Assembly: GCA_947449005.1 (NCBI GenBank)
Contig: CANFPP010000001.1
Coordinates: 72,442 to 113,998 of the forward strand
Source: Holosporales bacterium
Lineage (GTDB): Bacteria; Pseudomonadota; Alphaproteobacteria; Paracaedibacterales; CANFPP01
DNA length: 41,557 bases
Reading direction: 5' to 3'
Position numbers and translations under genes: made by a program
Shown: one piece after another, positions 1-8,235 of the stretch
How positions within the stretch are numbered: the stretch's first letter is position 1
How the letters are laid out: the number at the start of each line of letters is the position of its first letter
The notes under the pieces: generated by a model
The model's input: the letters and a program-made list of their open reading frames with translations, nothing else
Database searches by the model: none
What the model was told of the DNA's origin: nothing

Positions 1-633
1 TTTCAAAAGAGCCTGCTGTACACCCTCTCCTGAAACGTCTCGTGTAATAGATGGATTGTCGGATTTACGAGAAATTTTATCAACTTCATCGATATAAACA
101 ATACCTCTTTGAGCGCGCTCAACATTGTAATCAGCAGCCTGTAAAAGTTTTAAGATGATATTCTCAACATCCTCACCAACATAACCAGCTTCTGTTAACG
201 TTGTCGCATCAGCCATAGTAAACGGCACGTCAATAATTCGCGCCAATGTCTGAGCAAGTAAAGTTTTGCCGCTACCTGTTGGTCCAACCAACAAGATATT
301 TGATTTTGCAATTTCTATCTCAGACGCTTTTGCATGTGATAATCGCTTATAATGGTTATGCACCGCGACAGATAAAACACGCTTCGCGTGTGATTGTCCA
401 ATGACATAATCATCTAATACTGTGCAAATTTCTGATGGAGGAGGAACACCTTCTTGCGTTGATATGCGCGCAGGTTGATTCTCTTCACGAATGATATCAG
501 TACAAAGCTCAACACACTCATCGCATATAAAAACTGTAGGTCCTGCAATTAATTTGCGAACCTCATGCTGGCTCTTGCCGCAAAATGTGCAGTGCAAGGT
601 ATTTTTTGTGTCGTTGCCACTATTTTTACTCAT
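1..633 (-). CDS. clpX: ATP-dependent Clp protease ATP-binding subunit ClpX (N-terminal 211 codons, cut by window edge)
   Basis: This is the N-terminal half of the AAA+ unfoldase that feeds tagged or damaged proteins into ClpP. The ATG is at 633-631 and the frame stays open to base 1, so the C-terminal half lies outside the window. A four-cysteine zinc-binding domain is visible (Cys15, Cys18, Cys37, Cys40). The Walker A motif GPTGSGKT is at residues 117-124 and the Walker B/IDEVDK segment is near Asp182-Glu183. All three match ClpX. The gene lies downstream of clpP on the same strand after a 118-bp gap (634-751), the usual tig-clpP-clpX order of proteobacteria. The gap could hold its own promoter, but I see no strong one. 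Confidence 0.97.
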   Translation of the reverse strand, partial: MSKNSGNDTKNTLHCTFCGKSQHEVRKLIAGPTVFICDECVELCTDIIREENQPARISTQEGVPPPSEICTVLDDYVIGQSHAKRVLSVAVHNHYKRLSHAKASEIEIAKSNILLVGPTGSGKTLLAQTLARIIDVPFTMADATTLTEAGYVGEDVENIILKLLQAADYNVERAQRGIVYIDEVDKISRKSDNPSITRDVSGEGVQQALLK

Positions 634-751
634 TGATATCTCCGCTTTTTAATCACTTCGGCGTACACAAAGTTTGTTTCATCTTTGAGTCGAACTGGTC
701 CGCCACCCTAATTTAATTATGGGCTGCCAAATATCAACAAAAAGTTAATTT

Positions 752-1411
752 TTAAACTTTCTCGACCTTAGTTGTAGATTTATCTTCACTAAGATCTAAG
801 GCTTTTGGACGGTGGGTGACAACTTCATCAATTAAACCAAATTCTTTAGCATCAACGGGAGACATAAACCGATCACGCTCTAGTGCTAATTCTATTTCAT
901 TTAATGTTCTGCCGGTTTGTGACACATAAATCTCGTTGATACGCTGTCTCAAGTTCAAGATTTCTTTAGCTTGAATTTCAATATCAGTTGCTTGCCCTTG
1001 AGCTCCGCCTGATGGCTGATGAACCATAATCCGAGAATTCGTCAAAGAATAACGCTTACCTTTTGTTCCTCCAGCTAAAAGCAGTGACCCCATTGAACAA
1101 GCTTGTCCAAAACAAAGAGTCGCCACATCACAGCGAATGTAGTTCATTGTATCAAAGATAGAGAGACCAGCAGTTACAACTCCACCTGGAGAGTTAATAT
1201 ACATAGCAATATCTTTATTTGGATTTTCTGACTCTAAAAAAAGCAATTGAGCGCATATAAGTGATGCCATCTCATCATGAACTGGTCCAACAACAAATAT
1301 TATTCTTTCTTTTAAAAGACGTGAATAAATATCATAAGAACGCTCGCCCCGGCTTGTTTGCTCAACAACCATAGGAACTAAAGTATTAAATGGACCATTA
1401 AATTGTGTCAT
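752..1411 (-). CDS. clpP: ATP-dependent Clp protease proteolytic subunit ClpP
   Basis: Serine peptidase (family S14) that forms the proteolytic chamber docking with ClpX or ClpA. At 219 residues it has the usual family length. The catalytic triad is readable: Ser106 in GQACSMGS, His131 in MVHQPSGG and Asp180 in ERDRF. The start codon overlaps the stop of tig by four bases (ATGA at 1408-1411), so the two are translationally coupled. An AAAGG about 10 bases upstream, inside tig, can serve as ribosome-binding site. The gene is intact, and I have no reason to doubt the assignment. Confidence 0.98.
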   Translation of the reverse strand: MTQFNGPFNTLVPMVVEQTSRGERSYDIYSRLLKERIIFVVGPVHDEMASLICAQLLFLESENPNKDIAMYINSPGGVVTAGLSIFDTMNYIRCDVATLCFGQACSMGSLLLAGGTKGKRYSLTNSRIMVHQPSGGAQGQATDIEIQAKEILNLRQRINEIYVSQTGRTLNEIELALERDRFMSPVDAKEFGLIDEVVTHRPKALDLSEDKSTTKVEKV

Positions 1412-2889
1412 GCAGTTTTGCCTTTCGCAGCTGTTTTCTTAGGAGAAGCTTTCTTCGGAGCTGATTCTTCTGAACTCTCCGTTTCTATTTTCTTAGAAGC
1501 TGCTTTTTTAGGCTTAGCTACAGTCTCGTCCTCATCACCATCAATGCCAGGTAAGATTCCTTTAAGCTTCGCCTTCAAAGCATCAATAGAAACTTTTACT
1601 TCCTTGTTCTCAATCTTGCTCAAAATAAAATCAACGACTTTATCTTCCAAAGCTGTTGCTGATAGCTGTTTCAAAGCAGATGGATTTTTTTGATAATAAT
1701 CCACAACCTGTTTTGCTTGCTCACGATAACGTAAAGATTCTTGTAGAACGAGAGATCTTAATTCTTCTTCAGTCAAACTAATATTGTGAATTTTTGCGAC
1801 TTCAGAAATTAAAAGACCCAAGCGAACACGTCTTTCAGCAATCGCTTGATATTCTACTCGCAGCTCATCTTCGTTTTTATCGCCATCATCTTCAAAATTG
1901 CCTTTAGCTTTTGCGTCAGCTATTTCATCCTGCAATCTTTGCCAAATTGTCGTGAACTCTCCCTCAGTCATTGCTTTTGGAAGATCAAAAGTATACTGGC
2001 TTGCTAAAGAATCAAGAAGATGACGTTTTTGATAAATTCTCGCCATCTTATTATTATCAGACTCAATAGCTTCACGAACCTTTAGACGGAATTCAGCTAG
2101 ATCCTTACACTCAAATTCTTTTGCAAGCTCGTCACCAATAGTAAAGATAATCTGCTCTTGCATTCCTGTAGCGCTGATTGCCCAAGTAACTTTTTTGCCT
2201 GCAAATAGTTTATCGCCGAAATCAGCAGGAAAATCTTGATCAATCTCCTTAGAGTCGCCTACTTTCATGCCGACAAGAGCTTTTTCAATCTCTGGGAAAA
2301 CAAATTTTTCCCCGTCCGCAACGACCGTCAGATTCATACTATTAAAGCCACCGATGATTTCACCATGACTTTTAGCAGTCAATTGGAAAGACACGAGGTC
2401 TCCTTTGCGAGCAGCACGTGGCTTTTCAATATCTTTGTATTTTTTATGCTCAGCAACTATGTCTTCAAGTGCTGCATCAACTTCTTTCTCGCTGACTTCA
2501 ACAATGAGTTTTTCAAGCTTTATCTTTTTGAAATCAAGCAATTCAATTTCTGGTAGAATTTCTAAAGCTAAATCGTAAACTAAATCTTTGCCCTCTTCGA
2601 AAGAGTGCACGTTATAAACAGGTTGCCCAGCTTGGCGGATTTTTTTTTCACTAATCAAGGACTGATAAGCCTCATTAATCGCTGCCTCAACAGCTTCTTG
2701 AGTAACTTGTTGTCCGTAACGTTGCTTAATCATCGCCAAAGGCACTTTACCTGGTCTAAACCCAGGAAGTTTCATTTTCTTTGCAGTGTGAGCTAAAGAG
2801 TCATTAATTTTCTTATTAATATCATCTGCTGGTATTGTAATTTTGTATTCACGCCTTAAACCATCAGAAACCGTTTGCTGAACCTGCAT
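1408..2889 (-). CDS. tig: Trigger factor, ribosome-associated chaperone and peptidyl-prolyl isomerase
   Basis: Trigger factor binds at the ribosomal exit tunnel and shields nascent chains. The ribosome-docking signature GFRPGKVP lies at about residues 44-51, followed by the FKBP-type middle domain and the long helical C-terminal substrate cradle. The protein is longer than typical (493 residues). The last 40 or so form a low-complexity Lys/Ala/Ser/Glu-rich tail, seen in some alphaproteobacterial homologues. I start it at the ATG at 2889-2887; the frame also has a TTG one codon earlier. It overlaps clpP by four bases, so it is the first gene of the tig-clpP(-clpX) unit, 44 bases below tRNA-Leu. 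Confidence 0.97.
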   Translation of the reverse strand: MQVQQTVSDGLRREYKITIPADDINKKINDSLAHTAKKMKLPGFRPGKVPLAMIKQRYGQQVTQEAVEAAINEAYQSLISEKKIRQAGQPVYNVHSFEEGKDLVYDLALEILPEIELLDFKKIKLEKLIVEVSEKEVDAALEDIVAEHKKYKDIEKPRAARKGDLVSFQLTAKSHGEIIGGFNSMNLTVVADGEKFVFPEIEKALVGMKVGDSKEIDQDFPADFGDKLFAGKKVTWAISATGMQEQIIFTIGDELAKEFECKDLAEFRLKVREAIESDNNKMARIYQKRHLLDSLASQYTFDLPKAMTEGEFTTIWQRLQDEIADAKAKGNFEDDGDKNEDELRVEYQAIAERRVRLGLLISEVAKIHNISLTEEELRSLVLQESLRYREQAKQVVDYYQKNPSALKQLSATALEDKVVDFILSKIENKEVKVSIDALKAKLKGILPGIDGDEDETVAKPKKAASKKIETESSEESAPKKASPKKTAAKGKTA

Positions 2890-2933
2890 CAAACCATACT
2901 ACCTTTAAGATTTTAATTTCATAAACCATATAA

Positions 2934-3018
2934 TGGTACGGGCGAAGGGACTTGAACCCCCACGTCTTGCGACACCAGAACCTAAATCTGGCGTGTCTAC
3001 CAGTTCCACCACGCCCGC
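2934..3018 (-). tRNA. tRNA-Leu (anticodon UAG)
   Basis: The reverse strand folds as a class II tRNA. A seven-pair acceptor stem runs from base 3018 (GCGGGCG with CGCCCGT), the D arm carries GG in its loop, and the anticodon stem CCAGA/TCTGG encloses TTTAGGT with anticodon TAG at 2984-2982. A short extra stem GTC-GCAA-GAC forms the variable arm, followed by a T arm with TTCAAGT. CCA is encoded (2936-2934). It would read CUN leucine codons. It lies just upstream of tig on the same strand. Confidence 0.95.
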
Positions 3019-3044
3019 ATACCGTAGCTACTATGAATCATATT

Positions 3045-3072
3045 TTCATAGTTAACCACCCATTATTTTCAA
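3045..3072 (-). promoter_or_regulatory. Possible promoter for tRNA-Leu (and perhaps tig)
   Basis: On the reverse strand TTGAAA (3072-3067) and TATGAA (3050-3045) are 16 bp apart and lie about 27 bp upstream of the mature tRNA 5' end, a plausible sigma-70 promoter. The -10 region overlaps an 8-7-8 inverted repeat (3030-3052, ACTATGAA...TTCATAGT). This is by eye only. Confidence 0.35.
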
Positions 3073-3430
3073 TCCATACCAAAATAAGTATGACCTTATC
3101 AAGCCCCCTAGTGATCTTAGAGGCATTTTCCTTACATTTTTTATAATAAAAATATTTTTTGGCCTCAAATTCCCTGTTAAAGATCCCCGATCAAGCTCGA
3201 GGAACTACGCTCTACTCTTCATGTCTTCCCCGGGTTTAACTCAGGAATCTCATGAAAAACCTTAAGCAGCTGTAAATATTTTTCTCTCTTTTTTAATTTT
3301 TCCCATATTAATTTCTAACAAAGTCATATCGCGTATGGCCTGACACATTATTTCATAAGGAATAAAACCTTATGGGCATTATTTTTTGTTTACTTTTATA
3401 AAATTATAGATAAATTATTAGATATAACTA
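3073..3430. other. Intergenic stretch without a supported gene; decayed palindromic repeat
   Basis: I see no reading frame with a ribosome-binding site here. Around 3184-3265 there are worn copies of the dispersed palindromic repeat found elsewhere in the window (AGATCCCCGA... and ...GGAATCTCATGAAAAA). The rest is AT-rich and leads into the promoter region of the next gene. Confidence 0.5.
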
Positions 3431-3453
3431 AAATGCATAACTGAAATGCATAA
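3431..3453. repeat. Short direct repeat upstream of the 3526 gene
   Basis: AAATGCATAA occurs twice (3431-3440 and 3444-3453), separated by CTG, giving a 13-bp period. Each copy contains the palindrome ATGCAT. It lies about 20 bp upstream of the inverted repeat at 3472, so it may be a second regulatory site for the downstream gene pair. Confidence 0.5.
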
Positions 3454-3471
3454 TACGCAATCAACTTTGTG

Positions 3472-3519
3472 CCTCTCTCAATTAAGTACCCTGAGAGAGG
3501 TATAATCTCATAGTCGGAG
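3472..3519 (+). promoter_or_regulatory. Operator-like inverted repeat overlapping a -10 box and SD of the 3526-4526 gene pair
   Basis: A perfect 9-bp inverted repeat, CCTCTCTCA (3472-3480) and TGAGAGAGG (3492-3500), is separated by 11 bp. It is followed at once by a consensus -10 box TATAAT (3501-3506). GGAG (3516-3519) is a suitable ribosome-binding site for the ATG at 3526. A repeat covering the -35/-10 spacer is a typical repressor site. The first gene of the pair has an HTH-like N-terminus, so autoregulation is a reasonable inference. Confidence 0.55.
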
Positions 3520-3525
3520 ATTCAC

Positions 3526-3978
3526 ATGACCACAAAAAGACAAACCTGGACCCAAGAGGAAATTAACTTACTCACAATATTTTACTTAAAAGGGGATCGT
3601 TTAAAAAATATCGCCAAAAATCTAAATCGCTCCCCTACATCAATTAACAAAACACTAAACCGATTTAATATTCGCAAAGCAAAAATCCACAGCAACTCAA
3701 ACGTAACACCTCAAAAACCTATTAAAGAATCAAGACCTAGTCATAAAAAGGAACCTGTCGAGTCCTGGGTTAGCTTTCATAAAGTCTTGCACTGGTTAGA
3801 GATGAATCAAATTCACGTTATAAAAAATGCAAGATTTATTGGTGAAGATTTGATGAATCAAAGAGTTTATTCGCTGCAGGGTAAAAGTGTAACGCCAGCT
3901 CAAGTTTTAATATTTGCCAATCAATTGCGGGCTGATCGCGGGAAGGAGATATTTCTAGTAGAAGAGGTAACTGCATAA
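3526..3978 (+). CDS. Hypothetical protein with Myb/GcrA-like N-terminal helix-turn-helix
   Basis: This is a 150-residue protein that I cannot name. Residues 7-50 (starting WTQEEINLLTIFY) resemble the short trihelical HTH of Myb/SANT or GcrA-type proteins: a Trp start, an acidic helix, and a turn before a third helix with SPTSINKTLNRF. A Lys/Ser/Pro-rich linker (about 52-80) leads to a second small domain (about 83-147). Its stop and the next start overlap by one base (TAATG), so the two genes form an operon. Binding to DNA is inferred from the fold resemblance only. The gene is preceded by a strong -10 box and an inverted repeat. Confidence 0.6.
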   Translation: MTTKRQTWTQEEINLLTIFYLKGDRLKNIAKNLNRSPTSINKTLNRFNIRKAKIHSNSNVTPQKPIKESRPSHKKEPVESWVSFHKVLHWLEMNQIHVIKNARFIGEDLMNQRVYSLQGKSVTPAQVLIFANQLRADRGKEIFLVEEVTA

Positions 3979-4526
3979 TGATCACATCACTTAAAAAAAC
4001 ACCCATCTTTTCTCTCACACGATCCAAGCGAGGACGACCGAGAATTGAAAAGCTAGCGCTTGATAAAGGCACACCTGAACGACAACAAAGGCGTTACGCT
4101 TACCTTCAAACATTTACCAATCTTGATTTTAAAAATGAATCGCCCCTTATATTTGCGGCTGAATCTGGATCACAGCTTCATCAATTAAAACTAGAAAATA
4201 AAATTACTGAGGAACAATTTCAAGCCGGCATTGCTTATGGGAAGCTCGTATTTCGCGCTTATCAAAGCATGGGCATTCCCTGGAAAATTAGTAGCATAGC
4301 AAGACGCTGGCTTGAAGAAGACAGTTTCAAATCTTTTGAAAGCAAACACATTGAAAGAAAATGGAGGGTTTTATGTGATCATTTGCGATCTCACTATGGA
4401 CCTCGTGTAAAAAACACCCTAGACAAATTGATATTCATTCCACATGAAAAAGACGAATTAATAAGGCAAAATGGATACCTCATTAGATATGCCTTAACTT
4501 GTCTTATGAGTGCATGGGAAAAATAA
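3978..4526 (+). CDS. Hypothetical basic protein with AT-hook-like motif, partner of the 3526 gene
   Basis: A 182-residue basic protein of unknown function. KRGRPR at residues 17-22 is an AT-hook-type DNA minor-groove motif, followed by a DKGTPE segment (29-34) and a helical remainder rich in Arg, Lys and Trp. It begins one base inside the stop of the preceding gene, so it is translationally coupled to it. Just 14 bp after the stop lies a solitary copy of a transposon end (4541-4564), which may be an insertion scar. The pair could be a small regulatory or phage-derived cassette; the sequence alone does not decide this. Confidence 0.55.
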   Translation: MITSLKKTPIFSLTRSKRGRPRIEKLALDKGTPERQQRRYAYLQTFTNLDFKNESPLIFAAESGSQLHQLKLENKITEEQFQAGIAYGKLVFRAYQSMGIPWKISSIARRWLEEDSFKSFESKHIERKWRVLCDHLRSHYGPRVKNTLDKLIFIPHEKDELIRQNGYLIRYALTCLMSAWEK

Positions 4527-4540
4527 ATTTCGATAGCAAC

Positions 4541-4564
4541 TATACCTGTTATGAATGAAGATAT
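4541..4564. repeat. Solitary terminal repeat identical to the left end of the 14.9-kb MITE
   Basis: 24 bases (starting TATACCTGTTATGAATG) are identical to 14881-14904 and then diverge. No matching opposite end is visible nearby, so this is a single end: a decayed element or the product of one-ended recombination. Confidence 0.7.
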
Positions 4565-4680
4565 ATGCCCTTTCGGAAGGCTAACCCAAGTCAAACCCGG
4601 GGATCTTTACAGGGGAAGATAAATAGTTGTTAATTGTTGTTGAATTGCCGCATCTGACTGTGTAATGATTCTCGCTAATC

Positions 4681-4709
4681 CCCTCTTAAATAAAGATATA
4701 TTAAGAGGG
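4681..4709. promoter_or_regulatory. Perfect 9-11-9 inverted repeat before the EamA-like gene
   Basis: CCCTCTTAA (4681-4689) and TTAAGAGGG (4701-4709) form a perfect inverted repeat with an 11-bp spacer, ending 13 bp before the first ATG at 4723. It could be an operator or an mRNA leader hairpin. It is not followed by a T-run, so it is not an obvious terminator. Confidence 0.5.
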
Positions 4710-4722
4710 TGTAAACGAGCGG

Positions 4723-5631
4723 ATGGATTTAATCATGAAACCGAAACACATTCTTTTCGCACTCTTGGTCGCCGTCATTTGGGGTTTCAATTTTGTTACC
4801 ATCAAAACCGCGTTGAATGAAGTTCCCCCTCTCCTTCTCGCAACAATTCGGTTTGTACTCGCCAGTTTTCCTTTAGTTTTTTTCATTAAAAAACCAGCAA
4901 CGTCTTGGGCAATGATATTTGGCATTGGCATTTCGTTGGGCGTTTTTAAGTTTTCTTTGCTATTTTGCGGGATTCATATTGGTGTAACTCCCGGGATTGC
5001 TTCCTTAGCTTTGCAAATGAATGTTTTGTTTACTGTTGTGCTCTCCACTCTTTTATTAAAAACGAATCTCAATTTTAATCAGATTTTGGGAATGTTAATT
5101 TCATTTGGAGGAATCTTCATCATTGGGACAGATATCCAAGAAAGCTCAACATTTATCGGATTTATCATGATTGTTTCAGCAGCATTCTCTTGGGCAGTTT
5201 CCAATATTTTGTTCAAAAAAACAGGGGCTGTCGATATGTTCGCTCTTGTTGTGTGGACGAGCCTTATTCCCCCTATTCCGTTATTCATTTTATCTTATAT
5301 TTTTGAGGGACCAACTGTCATTCTAAGCTCTCTTCAAAACATAAGTTGGATTGGCTGCCTGTGTATTTTATTTATTACGGGAGTTGCAACTTTAGTTGGC
5401 TCCACTTTATGGGGTAAATTGCTACAATCTTATGATGCTTCAATTGTGGCCCCTTTTTCCCTGCTGATTCCTATTTTTGGCATTTCATCCTCTTGGTTAG
5501 TTCTAGGCGAACAATTAACAAGCACAACAACGATTGCCAGCATTGTCGTCTTTATTGGACTTCTCATCAATCAATGGCAACCAAAGGCACAACAAAAAGA
5601 CGAAGTATTTGATCTTAAAAAAGCAGCTTAA
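4723..5631 (+). CDS. EamA-family (drug/metabolite transporter superfamily) exporter
   Basis: 302-residue membrane protein with two EamA repeats and about ten hydrophobic helices. The N-terminus (LLVAVIWGFNFVTIKTAL, PPLLLATIRF) and the midregion (SAAFSWAVSNILFKK, LVVWTSLIPPIPLF) closely follow E. coli EamA/YdeD, which exports cysteine-pathway metabolites. A similar efflux role is likely, but the substrate cannot be read from sequence. The ATG at 4735 (MKPKHILFALL) is an alternative start; neither has a strong Shine-Dalgarno. It has its own upstream inverted repeat and converges on the frameshifted MFS gene, overlapping it by four bases at the stops. Confidence 0.85.
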   Translation: MDLIMKPKHILFALLVAVIWGFNFVTIKTALNEVPPLLLATIRFVLASFPLVFFIKKPATSWAMIFGIGISLGVFKFSLLFCGIHIGVTPGIASLALQMNVLFTVVLSTLLLKTNLNFNQILGMLISFGGIFIIGTDIQESSTFIGFIMIVSAAFSWAVSNILFKKTGAVDMFALVVWTSLIPPIPLFILSYIFEGPTVILSSLQNISWIGCLCILFITGVATLVGSTLWGKLLQSYDASIVAPFSLLIPIFGISSSWLVLGEQLTSTTTIASIVVFIGLLINQWQPKAQQKDEVFDLKKAA

Positions 5632-6955
5632 TCACTTTCTTTCAGCTCAAATGAAAATGCACAGAACAACGCCATAAGACCAAAACCAAGCAACCCTAAT
5701 GACAATCCCTCAAACCCAAAACGTTGACCAATAATAACACAGGCATAGGCAGTGATTACGTACATAAATGTGCGCGAGAGAGCGAAGGCAAGCGCCGTCT
5801 GTGTATAGCGTCCAATGACAGGGAAAGACCGGATAAACAGAGCATGAGCTGGCTTCGCATCTCCACCCAACACTCCCCCTAAAACACATTGAATCATTAA
5901 AATATGAAAAGGTGTTGTTGAGTTACGAAACAAAAAAGGCAGAAAAAGAACAAAGCATACAAAGGTAATTTCTCGCACTCGCAAGAGAATAAGAGGATGG
6001 AATTTAATGGCTAAGCGAGCAAAAATATAAGTCGACACCATCTGCACAAAAGCAACATACAAATTATTTGTAATGACTTGAGATGGCGTAAATCCAAAAT
6101 GAGTTCTTAAATAATCCCCCATATAGATAAAGCAGAAATAAAAACACAAAGGGTATATACACTCAAGCCCCACATAACAGAGAAAGTTTTTTCGATTTTT
6201 AGTAAAGACACGCACAAGATCAACGAGTTTTTTTGCGCCTTTTTTCTTTCTTTTCTCTTTAATAAACTCGGGTGTTTCTCTAAGCTTCGTTCGCGCAATA
6301 GAACCTATCACTGCAATTGCTGAACCAAAATAAAAGGCTGTTCTCCAGCCCTCTTCACTATCAATAATAATAAAAAGACTGCCGATCAACAAAGCAAAAA
6401 ATGCCCCGAATTCCGCCGAAAAATTTACCAAGGTTGTATAAAAATACGAATAAGGAGCGGTTGTAATTTCTGTGATGTATATCCTCGCCCCTGTAACCTC
6501 TCCAACAGAGGAAAATCCTTGCAATAAGCGACACAATATTAAGACAATAGACGCTGTTATTCCAATTTTCTCGTAAGAGGGCGTTGAAGCAATGACCGAG
6601 AGCAGCCCGCCATAATCAGAGTCGTCATGACCACCGATGTTTTTCGACTAACATTATCTCCTATATAACCAAAGAATAGCGCTCCCAAAGGTCTTAATAG
6701 AAATGTAGAAGAAAATGTAAAAGCTGCTAGCAAAGAGGCTGTATAAGGATCCGTCTTTGGAAAGAAAATAACATTCAGCACAACCGCCATATGGATATAA
6801 AGATAAAGATCAAAATACTCAAGAAAGGTACCTATTTGAATAAGGGCAATTGATTGCTTTTGATTTTTTGTCAATTCTTGAGGAAGCTTAATCTCCACCT
6901 TCTCTTCTGGAAAAGATGGATCCTCCATGATAGGACGCAAAACAGATGATTTCAT
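5628..6955 (-). pseudogene. ProP-like MFS transporter broken by a single-base frameshift
   Basis: Two frames together spell one MFS sugar/metabolite:H+ symporter of the ProP type, about 442 residues. The upstream part (6955-6557) covers helices 1-3, including FLEYFDLYLY and the GYIGDNVSRK loop. The downstream part starts at CRLLQGFSSVGEV and runs to the stop. Near base 6605 the frame must move by -1. Reading through gives MAG then LLSVIASTPSYEKIG, the expected MFS sequence, so one base has been lost near GCGGGCTGC. The gene may be recently dead, or this may be a base-calling error. Related transporters often import osmolytes or dicarboxylates; the substrate here is unknown. Confidence 0.8.
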
Positions 6956-7047
6956 TTTAGCAATGAACCCCTCTTATTAATACATGCCCCGTTTATACGT
7001 TTATTATGCTGTCATCTACAATTAGAAACTAAGCGTGATTTTCTAAT

Positions 7048-7422
7048 TTACAGAAGATGATTTGAGAGAAAGAATTGCGCTGGAATTTTCCACTCTTTGC
7101 AAATTTTATAGATCAAAGGAAGAGTGAGAGGTTGTTTTTTTGTAAGTATATTCTGCGCTAATGTTGGAGAGTTAAAAATATCTGAAAGATCTCTTGAATC
7201 CCCCCAATAATCAGCATATTCAAAAAGCGCTTGAATTGAATCTTTATAGGAAATTACCCAATTTTCTCTCTCAAAAATTTCTATCTGAGCAACAAGAATA
7301 TCTAACTCATCACTATCGGTTTTCATTGGAGCAGGACTCGCACTAATCCTGTCTGCCAAACATTCAGCACGTTCCGTTATTTCATTAAAATCTTGCAAAG
7401 TTTTAATAGGTTTTAAGTACAT
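7048..7422 (-). CDS. Second HigA-like antitoxin paralogue
   Basis: 124-residue protein homologous to the gene just upstream (7413-7799). Both begin with a conserved KPIK/DF segment, have a middle SIQALFEYADYW or PIEALKFYVEQL helix, and end in an HTH-like region with a CKEWKIPAQFF or CKHWKVPVESF motif. This is the layout of E. coli HigA. It overlaps the preceding gene by ten bases and so belongs to the same transcript as the HigB toxin. Either both proteins neutralise the toxin, or this copy has become a separate regulator. It does not look truncated. Confidence 0.7.
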   Translation of the reverse strand: MYLKPIKTLQDFNEITERAECLADRISASPAPMKTDSDELDILVAQIEIFERENWVISYKDSIQALFEYADYWGDSRDLSDIFNSPTLAQNILTKKQPLTLPLIYKICKEWKIPAQFFLSNHLL

Positions 7423-7799
7423 GGGCTTTTTTCATTTAATAAATTATAAGGCTTAATGAAGCTTTCAACTGGAACCTTCCAATGCTTACAAAATTCTCTA
7501 ATATTTTCTATCGTGATTGCAGTTCTTTTTTCCAAGACAGCTTTTGTAGCTTCTGGCGAGCCAAAAATCTCATCAAGGACTGACAAAGAAATATCAAGCT
7601 GCTCTACATAGAATTTGAGCGCTTCTATAGGATCAGGAAAATCAAACAGATAAGCCGTACTCTCATAATAATCTATAAGAGAGCTTAAAACTTCCAATTG
7701 ATCATGATCGAGGGAGCTTTGTTTCGACCACAGGGATTCCAAAATATTAAGAGCAGATAAGTAATCGTCCTTACTTTTAATCGGCTTAATATCACACAT
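7413..7799 (-). CDS. higA: HigA-type antitoxin (type II TA)
   Basis: About 128 residues; binds and inhibits the HigB mRNA interferase and represses its own operon. The N-terminal helical part (KSKDDYLSALNILESLW) and the C-terminal HTH with WKVPVESFIKPYNLL match the E. coli HigA layout and the second locus at 18141. I chose the ATG at 7799 because AGGATCGG lies just upstream. The frame extends nine codons further, to 7826, touching the toxin stop. The toxin precedes the antitoxin, the order typical of higBA. Confidence 0.78.
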   Translation of the reverse strand: MCDIKPIKSKDDYLSALNILESLWSKQSSLDHDQLEVLSSLIDYYESTAYLFDFPDPIEALKFYVEQLDISLSVLDEIFGSPEATKAVLEKRTAITIENIREFCKHWKVPVESFIKPYNLLNEKSPCT

Positions 7800-7825
7800 G
7801 TCCGATCCTGTTTTTCTCAAGCACA

Positions 7826-8089
7826 TTAAGTCAACACAATCTCTTTAATAGCAACAATTTGTGCAGGACAATGAACAGCAACAGCTAAGCAGTAATGATC
7901 TTTTGCATTGACGAAATAAACACTCTCTTGATCTTTAATCTCTGCTTTTGGAAAACTCGCAACAATATCATTAAGGCTCCCCCAAGACTCATGAGAAACC
8001 TTAAGAATCCACGTTTTTAACCACTCTGCAGCACCAGGGTTTTTCTTAATAAACGTATGAAGAACTGATCTATTAATTATTTTCATCAT
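7826..8089 (-). CDS. higB: HigB-type mRNA interferase toxin
   Basis: 87-residue RelE/HigB-fold toxin that cleaves mRNA on the ribosome. The pattern fits the HigB_toxin family: an N-terminal MKIINRSVLHTFIKKNP helix, a central SW...LNDIVASFPKAE segment, a beta strand ending VYFVNAKDHYCLAVAV, and the final IVAIKEIVLT. It is related along its length to the product of 17877-18134 (second locus). AAAGGGG lies upstream of the start, which may be either of two adjacent ATGs (8089 or 8086). It is followed on the same strand by two HigA-like genes. Confidence 0.8.
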   Translation of the reverse strand: MMKIINRSVLHTFIKKNPGAAEWLKTWILKVSHESWGSLNDIVASFPKAEIKDQESVYFVNAKDHYCLAVAVHCPAQIVAIKEIVLT

Positions 8090-8235
8090 ACGTTAAAAGC
8101 CCCTTTGCATTCTTTATGTTCTTGTACAAAACGTATCTTTTTTAACAAAATGATATATTTGAACTTAAGAGACTATCAGTATTTTTGCATAGTTGAAGAT
8201 GATAAAAAATCATACATACGCCTTAATATGTGTGT

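Noticed and set aside
1403..2796. Open frames on the plus strand within tig
   Set aside because: They are antisense to a well-conserved gene and show no protein features of their own.
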